Below, piece by piece: positions 1 through 8,329 of a stretch of 64,000 bases of DNA. The stretch is taken from NCBI RefSeq assembly GCF_014203795.1, contig NZ_JACHJU010000006.1, positions 1-64,000 on the forward strand. Direction: 5' to 3'. The stretch is from Streptosporangium album (GTDB taxonomy: Bacteria; Actinomycetota; Actinomycetes; Streptosporangiales; Streptosporangiaceae). The translations under genes and the position numbers were made by a program. The notes beneath the pieces were generated by a model, which was not told the origin of the DNA, made no database searches, and worked only from the letters and a program-made list of their open reading frames with translations. The stretch's first letter is position 1; each line of letters starts with the position of its first letter.

Positions 1-3000
1 ACCCACGCCCTTGGGCGCCCCGGTGGAGCCGGAGGTATAGAGCAGGTACGCCAGATCCCCGGCCCGCACCTCCGGCAGCTCCGCCTGTTCGCCGTGGACG
101 GCCACCAGATGGTCCAGGTCCAGGGCGGACAGGCCCGGAACGGCCACACCGCCCCGGGTAAGCACCACGCGCACCCCGGCGTCCTCGGCCAGCCAGCGCA
201 GCCGCTCGACCGGGTGCTCCGGATCCAGCGGCAGATACGCCGCACCGGCCCGCCACACCGCCAGCAGGACCGCCGGCATCAGGTGGTCCCGCGGCAGGCA
301 GACCCCGACCACCTCGCCCGGCGCCACCCCGTGTTTCAGCAGCGCCGCCGCCACTCGGCCGGACCAGTCGTGCAGTTCGGCGTAGCTGAGCGAGGTGCCG
401 TCCGGGCCGACCACGGCCGTCCCGTCGGTGCGGGCCGCCAGCGCCTCCGGCACCGTCTGGAGAACCTCCGGCAGCTCCGGCCCGGCCGCGGCGGTCAGCA
501 GAGCGGCGCGTTCGCCCGGGGTGACCAGCTCGAACGCCGACAGCGGCCGGTCCGGGTCGGCCAGCGCGCACTGCAGCAGCCACATCAGCCGGTCCAGGTA
601 CGCCTCGGCCCGCGGCGGATCGAGGTGGGCGTCGCCGTACTCCAACTGCAGCTCGGTGCCGGCCGCGGTCCGGTTGACGAGCACGCTGAGCTCGTGGACC
701 GCGGCGCCCGAGCCCAGGTCGGTGAGCAGCTCCAGGTTGCCCAGGCGCACCGGCACCTCGGCGTGCTGCATGGCCAGCAGCACCGGGGCGCGGGGTAGGT
801 CGGCCTGCGGGATCTCCTGGTGGATCAGTGCCCGCGTGGTCGCGGCGGCGGCCTGCCGGACCAGGTCCCGGAAGGTCAGCGTGCCGGTCGGCCGCAGCCG
901 CGCCGGCACCGTGTCCACCAGCGGGCCGATGACCTCGGTCAGCTCCGGCCGGGCCCGCCGTGCCGCGACCACCCCGACCAGCGTGTCGGGCTCGCCGCTT
1001 GCCAGGGCCAGACCGGCCAGGTACACCCCGAACGGGGTGGCACCGCAGTCCCGGGCCAGCGCGGCCACGCCCGTCACGAACTCCTCGGGCAGCGGCCGGA
1101 TCACCCTGCCCGACGTCAGGTCCGCGGGCGCGGGGTCCGCCGCCGGCGCGCCGGCCAGCTCGGCTTGCCAGAACTCCCGCAGCCGCGCCAGATCCGTCTG
1201 TTCCCGCTGCTGCACGGCCACATCGCCGACCTGGACCGCCGGCCCGGGAACCGGCTCGCCGGCCAGCTCGGCGGCCAGCTCGCCCATCAGCACCCCGACC
1301 GAGCCACCGTCGAAGGCGATGTGGTCCACCACGACCACCAGCTCGGCCTCCGCATCGCCGAGCCGGCAGAGGCTGGCCCGCAGCAGTGGCACCTCGCTCG
1401 TCACGTCGAACACGTGTGCCGCCGCGGTCCTGGCCACCTTCTCCGGGTCCTCTCCCACGGCGTGCTCGACCAGGGGCACGGCGGCCGGCGGGTGCACCAT
1501 GGCGTACGGCACGCCGTCCTCGTCGACGGCTACGGTGCTGCGCAGCACCTCATGCCGGCGCACGACCTCATTCAGGGCCAAGCTCAACGGCGCGGTCTCG
1601 GGCAGGTCGCGCACGCGCAACCGGATTCCCAGCGTGGTGACCGGGCTGTCGGGGTGGAGCCGGCTCAGGGTCCAGAACTCGCGCTGCATGCCGGTGAGCG
1701 GATGCCGGGTCCGGCCGCCCTGCCGTACCAACTCGGGCCCGGCCTGGCGTAACCGGGTGGCCAGGCCCGCCGCGGTGGGGGCGGTCAGGAAAGCCGCCAG
1801 CGGCACGGTGTGCCCCAGTCTGCGGGACAGCTCGGTGACCACCCTGGCCGCGGCCAGGGAGTGCCCGCCCAGGTCGGTGAATTGATCGTGTACGCCGACC
1901 TGCGGCAGGCCAAGAACGTCGGCGATCACCTCGGCCACCAGGCGTTCGTCGTCGGTGCGGGGCGCGACCAGTGCCGCACCGGTCGACCGGAAGGCGCCAA
2001 GCCTGGGCAGGGCCGCACGGTCCACCTTGCCGTTGGGGCCGAGCGGAAGCTCCTCGGCCACGCCGATCCGGGTCGGCACCAGGTGATCGGGTATGCGGGC
2101 GCGCAGCCAGTCCCGCAGCTCCTGCTCGCTCACCCCGGAGGCCGCCACATGGCCGACCAGATAGGCGATCCCGTCGTCGTCGGTCGCGGACAGCACGGTG
2201 GCGCGGCGTACCGCGGGATGGCGGGTCAGCGTGGCCTCCACCTCGCCCAGCTCCACCCGGTAACCGCGGATCTTGATTTGGTCGTCGGCCCGGCCGGCGA
2301 AGCGCAGCTCGCCGTCCACCCGGCGGACCAGGTCTCCGCTGCGGTAGACCCTGCTGCCGTCCGGTCCGGTGCGGAACGCGGGCGAGTCGCGCCCCAGGTA
2401 GCCGCGGGTCACCACCGGCCCGCCGATCCACAACTCGCCCAGTTCTCCGTCCGGGACGGGGTTTCCCGCCGCATCGCGCACCGAGAACGTCGCACCGGCG
2501 ATCGGTTCACCCAGGGGCGGCTCACCCTCGTGGTCCCGGCCCACCTCGGCGATGGCGCAGGTGGTGGTGCACTCGGTCGGGCCGTACAGATTCAGCACCC
2601 GGCGCACTGCGGGGTTGGCGTAGATCCGCCGCACCAGGGCGCCGGTCAGCGGCTCGCCGCCGGAGAACACCGCGCGCACCCCGCTCGGGAGCGGCTCACG
2701 CAGCAACACCGCCAGCGCGGAGGGAACCCCGTAGACCATGGTCACCTCCTCGCGGGCGGGCAGGTCCGGCAGCGCCAGCAGGTTGTCGGCCAGGATCACC
2801 GTCCCGCCGGCGACCAGTGGCAGGAAGAGCTGGCTGATCGACGGGTCGAAACAGACCGAGGCGGTGGCCAGCATGCCGCTCAGTTCCTCGGCGGTGTACG
2901 CCGACGCCTCCCAGCGCAGCAGGTTCAGGGTGTTGCGGTGCTCCACCACCACGCCCTTAGGCGTTCCGGTGGAGCCGGAGGTGTAGATGACGTACGCCGC

Positions 3001-3444
3001 ATCGCTCGGATCCCCGGCCACATGGGGCGCCCCGTCGCCCGGCACCACGTCGTCGACGAGGACGGGCTCGGCCCCGGTGAGGGTGGCGGTCCGGCGCAGC
3101 GCGGCCGAGGTGAGCACCGCGGTCACGGCGGCGTCCTCGGCCATGAACCGTAACCGCTCGGCCGGGTAGGCGGGGTCCAGCGGCACGTAGGCCGCTCCCG
3201 CCTTCCACACCCCCACCAACGCGGGAATCAGCCACTCGTCGCGACCCAGGCAGACTCCGACCAGTTGGCCGCGTCCAATGCCCCGTTCGGCCAGGGTGCG
3301 TGCGATGTCGCCTGCTCTGCGGTCCAACTCGGCGTAGCTGAGTCGGCTGGTGCCCGCCACGACGGCGGTGCGTTCCGGGGTACGCCGGCTCTGGACCTCT
3401 ATCGCTTCGTGGACGCGACCTGGTGCGTCGAACGTCTCGGTCAC
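1..3444 (-). CDS. Non-ribosomal peptide synthetase, first 1148 residues (A-T-C-A...), 3' end outside window
   Basis: The GTG at 3444 opens a frame that runs off the left edge. An adenylation domain occupies about residues 1-480, with core A3 AYVIYTSGSTGTPKG, the YGPTE motif and the A10 lysine in GPNGKVDRAALP. A thiolation domain follows with the phosphopantetheine serine in DLGGHSLAAA near residue 529. A condensation domain covers about 555-985, with RHEVLR and a variant HHxxxDG reading DHIAFDG near 703. A second adenylation domain begins near 990 and is cut just after LLYTSGSTGAPKG. Starting with A-T is the architecture of an initiation module. Aligning the first A domain by eye to GrsA gives pocket residues D, P, S, S, F, G, L, T, T (Lys last); I assign no substrate. 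The ribosome binding site is weak. Upstream DNA is AT-rich and unrelated, so this looks like the edge of a biosynthetic cluster lying to the left. Confidence 0.95.
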   Translation of the reverse strand, partial: MTETFDAPGRVHEAIEVQSRRTPERTAVVAGTSRLSYAELDRRAGDIARTLAERGIGRGQLVGVCLGRDEWLIPALVGVWKAGAAYVPLDPAYPAERLRFMAEDAAVTAVLTSAALRRTATLTGAEPVLVDDVVPGDGAPHVAGDPSDAAYVIYTSGSTGTPKGVVVEHRNTLNLLRWEASAYTAEELSGMLATASVCFDPSISQLFLPLVAGGTVILADNLLALPDLPAREEVTMVYGVPSALAVLLREPLPSGVRAVFSGGEPLTGALVRRIYANPAVRRVLNLYGPTECTTTCAIAEVGRDHEGEPPLGEPIAGATFSVRDAAGNPVPDGELGELWIGGPVVTRGYLGRDSPAFRTGPDGSRVYRSGDLVRRVDGELRFAGRADDQIKIRGYRVELGEVEATLTRHPAVRRATVLSATDDDGIAYLVGHVAASGVSEQELRDWLRARIPDHLVPTRIGVAEELPLGPNGKVDRAALPRLGAFRSTGAALVAPRTDDERLVAEVIADVLGLPQVGVHDQFTDLGGHSLAAARVVTELSRRLGHTVPLAAFLTAPTAAGLATRLRQAGPELVRQGGRTRHPLTGMQREFWTLSRLHPDSPVTTLGIRLRVRDLPETAPLSLALNEVVRRHEVLRSTVAVDEDGVPYAMVHPPAAVPLVEHAVGEDPEKVARTAAAHVFDVTSEVPLLRASLCRLGDAEAELVVVVDHIAFDGGSVGVLMGELAAELAGEPVPGPAVQVGDVAVQQREQTDLARLREFWQAELAGAPAADPAPADLTSGRVIRPLPEEFVTGVAALARDCGATPFGVYLAGLALASGEPDTLVGVVAARRARPELTEVIGPLVDTVPARLRPTGTLTFRDLVRQAAAATTRALIHQEIPQADLPRAPVLLAMQHAEVPVRLGNLELLTDLGSGAAVHELSVLVNRTAAGTELQLEYGDAHLDPPRAEAYLDRLMWLLQCALADPDRPLSAFELVTPGERAALLTAAAGPELPEVLQTVPEALAARTDGTAVVGPDGTSLSYAELHDWSGRVAAALLKHGVAPGEVVGVCLPRDHLMPAVLLAVWRAGAAYLPLDPEHPVERLRWLAEDAGVRVVLTRGGVAVPGLSALDLDHLVAVHGEQAELPEVRAGDLAYLLYTSGSTGAPKGVG

Positions 3445-3802
3445 CGTTGACCGTCCGTGCTCGCCATCAGCGTTTCTGCCTTAAGTGCTTGCGTGTACAG
3501 GGGAATTTTTATTTACATATGACTTCTTTGCCGGACTTGCCGGGCCGACCTTATGGAGTGATTCGGTCGACCGTCAGGACCTTGATCAAATTGTTAGCCC
3601 GTTCTGCCCTATTCCCCCGATCTGCCCTATTTCTAGGGCGGTTTGGTCGGATCGTGGGCGCAGAAGAGGGTGATCTCCTCGGTGCCATGCCGCAACTGCC
3701 CCTGGCTGCGGCACCGTGCCACACGCCGCGGTCACATCGAGATATTGGTCCGCCCGGCTCGAAAATCGGTGAGTCGGTGGGCAGGCGGCAGCGAACCTCG
3801 AC
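3445..3802. other. AT-rich intergenic stretch with a short direct repeat
   Basis: No gene is visible here. The composition drops sharply in GC around 3480-3620 compared with both sides, as expected for the NRPS promoter region or for an insertion scar. The 11-mer TCTGCCCTATT occurs at 3603 and again at 3621 (18-bp spacing), followed by CTAGGGCGG. No recognisable terminator or RNA gene was found. Confidence 0.4.
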
Positions 3803-4051
3803 CGGATCGGCCGCCGGATCACCGGCGCCGAGTTGACCAAAGTCGATCACGCCGGAGAGCGCCCCGTCCGAGACGACGACGTTCGCCGGATGAAGGTCAC
3901 CGTGCAGCCATACCGGCGGGCCCTCCCCGTCGGGAGCCGACACGGCGTCGTCCCAGATCTCTCGGATGCCGGCGGGAACGCCGCTGGAGGCAATGGCGTG
4001 GACTTTCTTGTCGAACTCGTGTGTGAGCGTTGCGAGGGGAACGCCGCGCAT
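3803..4051 (-). pseudogene. Aminoglycoside-phosphotransferase family remnant (catalytic loop only)
   Basis: About 83 codons carry the catalytic core of an APH-fold kinase: WLHGDLHPANVVV (Brenner loop) and VIDFGQLGAGDPAADP (the metal-binding DFG-like motif). Family members run near 280-300 residues. The whole N-lobe is missing here because the neighbouring ADP-ribosyltransferase gene ends only about 40 bases upstream. After AADP the frame loses similarity and runs on as low-complexity arginine-rich sequence. Both ends are therefore lost, and I read this as a decayed fragment rather than a working kinase. It differs from the intact APH-fold gene at 14763-15659. Confidence 0.75.
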
Positions 4052-4093
4052 CGGAGTGGCCGGAGCTTCATGAACGGAGACACCCTCCGCTGC

Positions 4094-5181
4094 TCACGCC
4101 ACCTGGTGCTGCTCGGCCAGTTCGGTCAGCTTCACGGTATACAGGCCGCCGCGCTCGGCCTTCACATCGGTCACCTTGAGCTGCGTGCCGGGGGCGAGGA
4201 TGAACTCCTCCTCGCCGGTGAACGAGGAGAAACTGCGGATGCCCACGGCCCGCACGGGGAGCACCTCGAAGAGCGTCCGCTTGCCGCGGCGGCCGAGGAA
4301 CGCCTGGGCCACGTCGAGCTTCGACGTGCACGAGGACACGCCCCACCACGTCACGGTTCGGCCGAGAGGATACTGCGCTCGCAGGTCCAGCGATACCCCG
4401 CGCCACAGCGGCTCCTTGCGGGCCGGCAGACGCGACACGGCCGAGAACAAGAGTCGCAGGTACGGGACGATCCGGGTGCGGTCCGGGTTGCGCAGGGTGG
4501 CGTTGATCTGCCGGTAGAACGCCGACTCACAGGTGTAGAGGTAGAGGGCCGCGATCTCGTCGGCGGACAGGCCGCCGGCCGCGTCGCCCGCCTGCTTCTC
4601 GCCGAACTGGTACGACTGCTCCATGTGCCAGTCGAGACCCGACAGCAGCTTGGCCACCGGGGCGCCGGCCTCGCGGAAGTCCATGAGCGGGGTGTCGAAC
4701 ACGCCGATGATCGCCGGAAGTTCCAGCCCCTCGTCCTTGACGCTGGCGAGCCGTTCGAGGTAGAGCTTGTGCAACTCCATCGTGGAGGCGATGAACGCCC
4801 CCATGCGGTCGGCCGTGTCCGCGTCCGCCCCGCCGGCTTGCGCCGCGAGCTTGTTCCACCCCTTGCCGGGCAGCCAGTCGATCTCGTCGACCCCAAGCGC
4901 CTCGAGTGCCGTGTTCACGGCGGCGAAGTGGTTCCCGTCGCAGAAGATGTCGCCCTGTGCCACTTGTGCGGCGGGTGGGGCTTGATCGCCTGGAAGGTCA
5001 GTTCCCGGACGGGCACGACCATCGGGCTGCGGCCCAGGCCGATGAACGTGGCCGCGGCCGACTGCGCCTCGATGACCGGCTTCAAGAGCGGCAGCCACGG
5101 CTCGCCGCCGCTCTTGAAGAGTTCGGCGAGGGCCAGCGGGTCATTCGGGTCGGGCGGGGTGGAGGCGTTGACGTCGCTCAT
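4094..5181 (-). pseudogene. R-S-E class mono-ADP-ribosyltransferase, frameshifted near its 5' end
   Basis: The C-terminal ~90 residues form an arginine-type (ART, PF01129-like) ADP-ribosyltransferase. LWRGVSLDLR supplies the NAD-binding Arg, WWGVSSCTS the Ser motif, and FTGEEEFILAPGT the ExE catalytic turn. A ~200-residue helical region precedes it. The natural-looking start is the ATG at 5181 (MSDVNASTPPDPNDPLALAE), but that frame closes at 4915. The ART frame is open from 5098 to 4094, so a shift is needed near 4965-4972, where KPHPPHKW must join VAQGDIFCDG. The first ~75 codons resemble the N-terminus of uracil-DNA-glycosylase-like proteins (VPVRELTFQAIKPHPPHKW) up to just before the catalytic GQDPY motif, which is absent. 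I infer a deletion joining a glycosylase-like 5' end to a 5'-truncated ART. A sequencing error or recoding is possible. The macro-domain gene at 5501 is divergent. Confidence 0.7.
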
Positions 5182-5278
5182 CGTGAGCTCCCGGATCGGC
5201 GAGCCGTACCGGTGACGGCACGGGTGATTGAGGTGGGGGAATCGTGCCGTGCGAAGACCCCGGATGCGATGTCGGAGA

Positions 5279-5318
5279 ACCGGAAAGCCCACCCGTTGGA
5301 GTGGGTGGGCTTTCCGGT
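5279..5318. terminator. Perfect 16-bp hairpin between divergent genes
   Basis: ACCGGAAAGCCCACCC (5279-5294) is followed by an 8-base loop and its exact complement (5303-5318). The AAAG...CTTT edges give it the form of a bidirectional intrinsic terminator. It sits between two divergently oriented genes (starts at 5181 and 5501), where no transcript should end. It is therefore either the remains of a deleted gene's terminator or a regulatory palindrome. Confidence 0.6.
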
Positions 5319-5500
5319 CGTGAGCGTCAGTTCACTGTAGGGCCTGGTCCGCGGAAGGCTCAGGGCAGGGCAAGCCGGAGTCGGTGCGTTCGCAAGCGCG
5401 GAGATCGTTCCCAAGTCTCCAACCAAGATCTCGTTCGCCCGCGTGGCGCGGTATCTTCGTGGGCGTTGGAAACACTCCCTTCCCGCGCCCGGAGTGAGCC

Positions 5501-6175
5501 ATGACCGTCAAGCACGTGAAGCCGCTGCTCAAGGTGGTGCTGGTGGACATCAACGCGAAGGTGGTGCAGTCGTGGCGGGCGGCGTTCGCCGACACTCCCG
5601 AGGTCGAGATCCACAAGGGGTCAATCCTCGCCCGGCACGTCGATGCCTGGGTCAGCCCGACCAACTCCCGCGGGCGGATGGACGGCGGGGTCGATGCGGT
5701 CATCAAGCGGCACCTCGGGGCGGGGATCCAGCTGCGCGTCCAGCGGGCGATCCGTGATCAGTTCGAAGGGTCGCTGCCGGTGGGAAGTGCCGTGTGCGTA
5801 CCGTCCGGGGCGACCAACCCGAAGTTCCTGATCTCGACGCCGACGATGGTGCAGTCGGTGCAGAACGTGAGTGAGACGCTGAACGTGGCTCTGGCGTGCG
5901 CCGCCGCGTTCCAGGCCATCCACATGCAGAACGAGAAGGAGCCGGGCAGCATCGAGTCGGTGGCGCTGGTCGGCATGGGCATGGCGACGGGCCGGGTGCC
6001 GCCGCGGGTGTGCGCCAACTTGATGTGGACCGGCTACACCCTGTTCAACGACTACTACTTCCAGGACTACGACGACCTGCAGAAGACGATCCGCGAGCAA
6101 CTCGACGACATCGAGAGCCGCCCTGAAGAGGAGCGGGTGCGGATCAAGCCGCCCGCCGGCCAGTCCCGTGGTTGA
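5501..6175 (+). CDS. Macro-domain (ADP-ribose-binding) protein
   Basis: A 224-residue protein with a single macro domain. Such domains bind ADP-ribose and often remove it from proteins or nucleic acids. Visible signatures are the ligand loop VSPTNSRGRMDGGVDAVI near residues 46-65, corresponding to the usual VNAANxxLxGGGGVDGAI, and the phosphate-binding loop VGMGMATGRVPPRVCANLM near 155-175. The C-terminus (about 185-224) is charged and probably disordered. CCGGAG lies eight bases before the ATG. It is divergent from the ADP-ribosyltransferase at 4094-5181, so a writer and a candidate eraser or reader of ADP-ribose sit side by side, as in DarT/DarG. Neither partner is DarT- or DarG-like in detail. 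Hydrolase activity versus simple binding cannot be told from sequence. Confidence 0.85.
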   Translation: MTVKHVKPLLKVVLVDINAKVVQSWRAAFADTPEVEIHKGSILARHVDAWVSPTNSRGRMDGGVDAVIKRHLGAGIQLRVQRAIRDQFEGSLPVGSAVCVPSGATNPKFLISTPTMVQSVQNVSETLNVALACAAAFQAIHMQNEKEPGSIESVALVGMGMATGRVPPRVCANLMWTGYTLFNDYYFQDYDDLQKTIREQLDDIESRPEEERVRIKPPAGQSRG

Positions 6176-6317
6176 CGAAGTGAGCGCGACCCGATCGAGC
6201 GGCTTCCCGTGTTCCGGTTCAATCGAAGCTGCTCGCTTGGGGCTCGGCTGCCGTGTCCCGGCCTGGGCGGCTGGGTCCGCGTGAGCCCGGCCTCCAGGCG
6301 ACTGGGCAGGGTGTTAG

Positions 6318-6506
6318 GTGCGATTGGCCGAGAAGATCGGCGATGCGGGCGGGCACGCCGATACCGCGGCCTTCATCTACGCGCGCAAAGCCCTCACCCA
6401 CTTCGCCGACAACAGCAGACACGACGATCCTTGGGCCGCTGAGCTCTACCGGCGCGCCCGTGACCGCGGCAAACGCCATGCTCGACACGGCGCGACTACC
6501 GCCTAA
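6318..6506 (+). pseudogene. IS110-family transposase C-terminal remnant
   Basis: Frame text such as HADTAAFIYARKALTHF and SRHDDPWAAELYRRARDRG matches the C-terminal part of actinomycete IS110/IS116/IS902-type transposases. The rest of the protein is absent on both sides, and after RDRGKRHA the similarity breaks off. It is a small dead fragment next to the ADP-ribosylation locus and shows repeated element traffic here. Recognition is from memory of the family. Confidence 0.55.
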
Positions 6507-6549
6507 CGGGGTCGACAGCGGCAGGGTTCAGCGTGATCTGGCGTGGGAC

Positions 6550-6569
6550 CCCGGGCGTTCGCGCCCGGG
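6550..6569. repeat. Hairpin near the left end of the IS200/IS605 element
   Basis: CCCGGGCG (6550-6557), loop TTCG, CGCCCGGG (6562-6569). It sits about 70 bases beyond the tnpA stop, where IS200/IS605 elements carry a left-end hairpin recognised by the Y1 transposase. It could equally be a tnpA terminator. Confidence 0.45.
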
Positions 6570-6637
6570 AGGAAACGACAGCGCGGGAGGGCCGCCAAGG
6601 CCCGAGCGGTGTGGTGACCGGTAGGCCGTCGAGCGGC

Positions 6638-7066
6638 TCAGCCCGGACGTTTCTGGTTTTCGATGTACTCCTTGATGATCGATAGGGGTGCGCCGCCGCA
6701 GGAGGCGGCGAAGTACGACGGCGACCAGAAATGCCCGCCCCACAGATACTTACGGATATGTGCCGGATACTCCTTGCTGAGTAGCCGGGCAGACACGCCC
6801 TTGAGGCTGTTTACCAGCGTCGAGAGGGCGACTTTGGGTGGGTGGTGCACGAGCAGGTGCACGTGATCTTCCTCGCCGTTGAACTCGACCAGCTCCGCCC
6901 CGAAACTGTCGCACACCTCGATCATGATGTCTTCGCAGCGACGCAGAATCTCGTCGGTGAACACACCTCGCCGATACTTTGGGGTGAAGACCAAGTGGGC
7001 GTGCAGGTTGTGGACCACGGCACGGCCTCGGCGGATGTCGGGATTCGGTCCCCATCTCGGTGACAT
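6638..7066 (-). CDS. tnpA: IS200/IS605 Y1 transposase TnpA
   Basis: A 142-residue HUH-superfamily transposase that cuts and rejoins single-stranded element ends at hairpins. The HUH motif is HVH within EEDHVHLLVHHPP near residue 68, and the catalytic tyrosine is in IIKEYIENQ near the C-terminus. Length is typical (130-155). The N-terminus HNLHAHLVFTPKYRRGVFT is the usual family opening. It is divergent from tnpB, with 15 bp between the start codons, so the two promoters must overlap or reach into the opposite gene. Confidence 0.93.
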   Translation of the reverse strand: MSPRWGPNPDIRRGRAVVHNLHAHLVFTPKYRRGVFTDEILRRCEDIMIEVCDSFGAELVEFNGEEDHVHLLVHHPPKVALSTLVNSLKGVSARLLSKEYPAHIRKYLWGGHFWSPSYFAASCGGAPLSIIKEYIENQKRPG

Positions 7067-7081
7067 GGACCTAATGCTAGA

Positions 7082-8233
7082 GTGTTCGATATGAAGCTGG
7101 TGGTGCGGGTCAAGCTCCTGCCGACGCCTGAGCAGGCGGCGGCGCTGGAGGCGACTCTACGCGCGGTCAACGACGCGGCCACCTGGGTCTCGACGCTCGC
7201 CCACGACCAGCGGGTATTCCGCGATTACGACCTGCGCAAGCACGCCTACGGGCAGATCAAGGACAGGTACGGGCTGGCGGCTCAGGCCGCGCAGCATGTC
7301 ATCAAGAAGGTCACCGACGCCTACGCCACGCTGCACGCCAATCTCCGCAACGGCAATGTGGGCAAGCCCGGCTCCGCGCGGCGCGAGCGGGTCCAGGCCA
7401 AGCCGATCGTCTTTCGCCCCAGCGCGGCCCAGCCGTTCGACGACCGCTGTCTGTCCTGGCAGATGGACGCGCGGACGGTGTCGATCTGGACCACCTGGGG
7501 GCGAATGAAGAGCGTGGCGTTCACCGCCTCGGCCGATCAGCTCAAGACGTTGGCCGCCTACCGCAAGGGCGAATCGGACCTCGTATACCGCGATGGCATG
7601 TGGTTCCTCATCGCTACCTGCGACCTGCCGGATGTGCCGGTCACCGACCCGGACGGGTTCCTCGGCGTGGATCTGGGCATCGCCGACATCGCCACCACCG
7701 ACGACGGCACTCATCACTCGGGTAAAGGGCTGAACGCGGTCCGCCACCGCGACCGGGAACTGCGTCGCCGATTGCAGCGTAAGAACACCAAATCCGCGAA
7801 ACGGCTGCTGAAGAAACGCCGCCGCAAAGAAGCGCGTTTCGCCGCCGACACCAACCACACCATTGCCAAACGCATCGTGACCGAGGCGACACGCACCGGG
7901 CAAGGTATCGCCCTGGAAGATCTCCAGGGCATCCGCGACCGGGTACGGCTCCGTAAGCCCCAGCGGGTCACGCTGCATTCGTGGAGCTTCCACCGGCTCG
8001 GCCGGTTCATCGCCTACAAGGCGGCCCGTGCCGGTGTCGCTCTGGTCTACGTGGACCCGGCCTACACCTCGCAAGGCTGCTCGGCCTGCGGGCACGTGGA
8101 CAAGAAGAACCGGCCCGACCAGGAAACCTTTCTCTGTACGTCGTGCGGCTTCGCTGAGCACGCCGACGTCAACGCAGCTCGTAACATCGCCGCACGCGGT
8201 GTCACAAGCTGGGCAGTGAGTCACGCTGCCTGA
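7082..8233 (+). CDS. tnpB: TnpB, RNA-guided transposon nuclease (IS605 OrfB)
   Basis: A 383-residue TnpB, the ancestor-type relative of Cas12. It uses an RNA made from the element's right end to cut DNA next to a short motif, which helps the element persist. The RuvC-like residues are intact: Asp in FLGVDLGIADIA (~residue 198), Glu in GIALEDLQGI (~280) and Asp in HADVNAARN (~362). The zinc ribbon CSACG...CTSCG lies between the last two. An N-terminal helix-turn-helix-like region with LLPTPEQAAALEATL precedes. Length and order match full-size TnpB. Nothing suggests decay. Confidence 0.93.
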   Translation: MFDMKLVVRVKLLPTPEQAAALEATLRAVNDAATWVSTLAHDQRVFRDYDLRKHAYGQIKDRYGLAAQAAQHVIKKVTDAYATLHANLRNGNVGKPGSARRERVQAKPIVFRPSAAQPFDDRCLSWQMDARTVSIWTTWGRMKSVAFTASADQLKTLAAYRKGESDLVYRDGMWFLIATCDLPDVPVTDPDGFLGVDLGIADIATTDDGTHHSGKGLNAVRHRDRELRRRLQRKNTKSAKRLLKKRRRKEARFAADTNHTIAKRIVTEATRTGQGIALEDLQGIRDRVRLRKPQRVTLHSWSFHRLGRFIAYKAARAGVALVYVDPAYTSQGCSACGHVDKKNRPDQETFLCTSCGFAEHADVNAARNIAARGVTSWAVSHAA

Positions 8234-8305
8234 CGCGGACCAAACCGTCGAAGCCACCGACGGCGAGGAGCTGCAAGCTCAGTCCTTCAGGGCTGAGAAA
8301 CTGAC
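8234..8305 (+). ncRNA. Right end of the IS605 element with hairpin; likely 3' part of the TnpB guide RNA
   Basis: A stem CTCAGTCC (8278-8285), loop TTCA, GGGCTGAG (8290-8297; one G-T pair) follows tnpB. In characterised elements the guide (omega/re) RNA spans the 3' end of tnpB and the right end, with the guide coming from DNA just outside the element. If so, the guide here would be read from the sequence starting about 8300. Family knowledge plus position; exact ends unknown. Confidence 0.5.
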
Positions 8306-8329
8306 TGATCCACTGAACCACCGCCCCCG

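Larger units (their letters stand above)
6550..8305. mobile_element. IS200/IS605-family element (tnpA and tnpB divergent)
   Basis: The element holds a Y1 transposase gene on the minus strand and a TnpB gene on the plus strand, with starts 15 bp apart and hairpins near both outer ends (6550-6569 and 8278-8297). There are no terminal inverted repeats or target duplications, as expected for this single-strand-transposing family. Exact ends are not determined; the coordinates are approximate. All catalytic residues I can check in both proteins are present, so it may be active. Confidence 0.8.
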
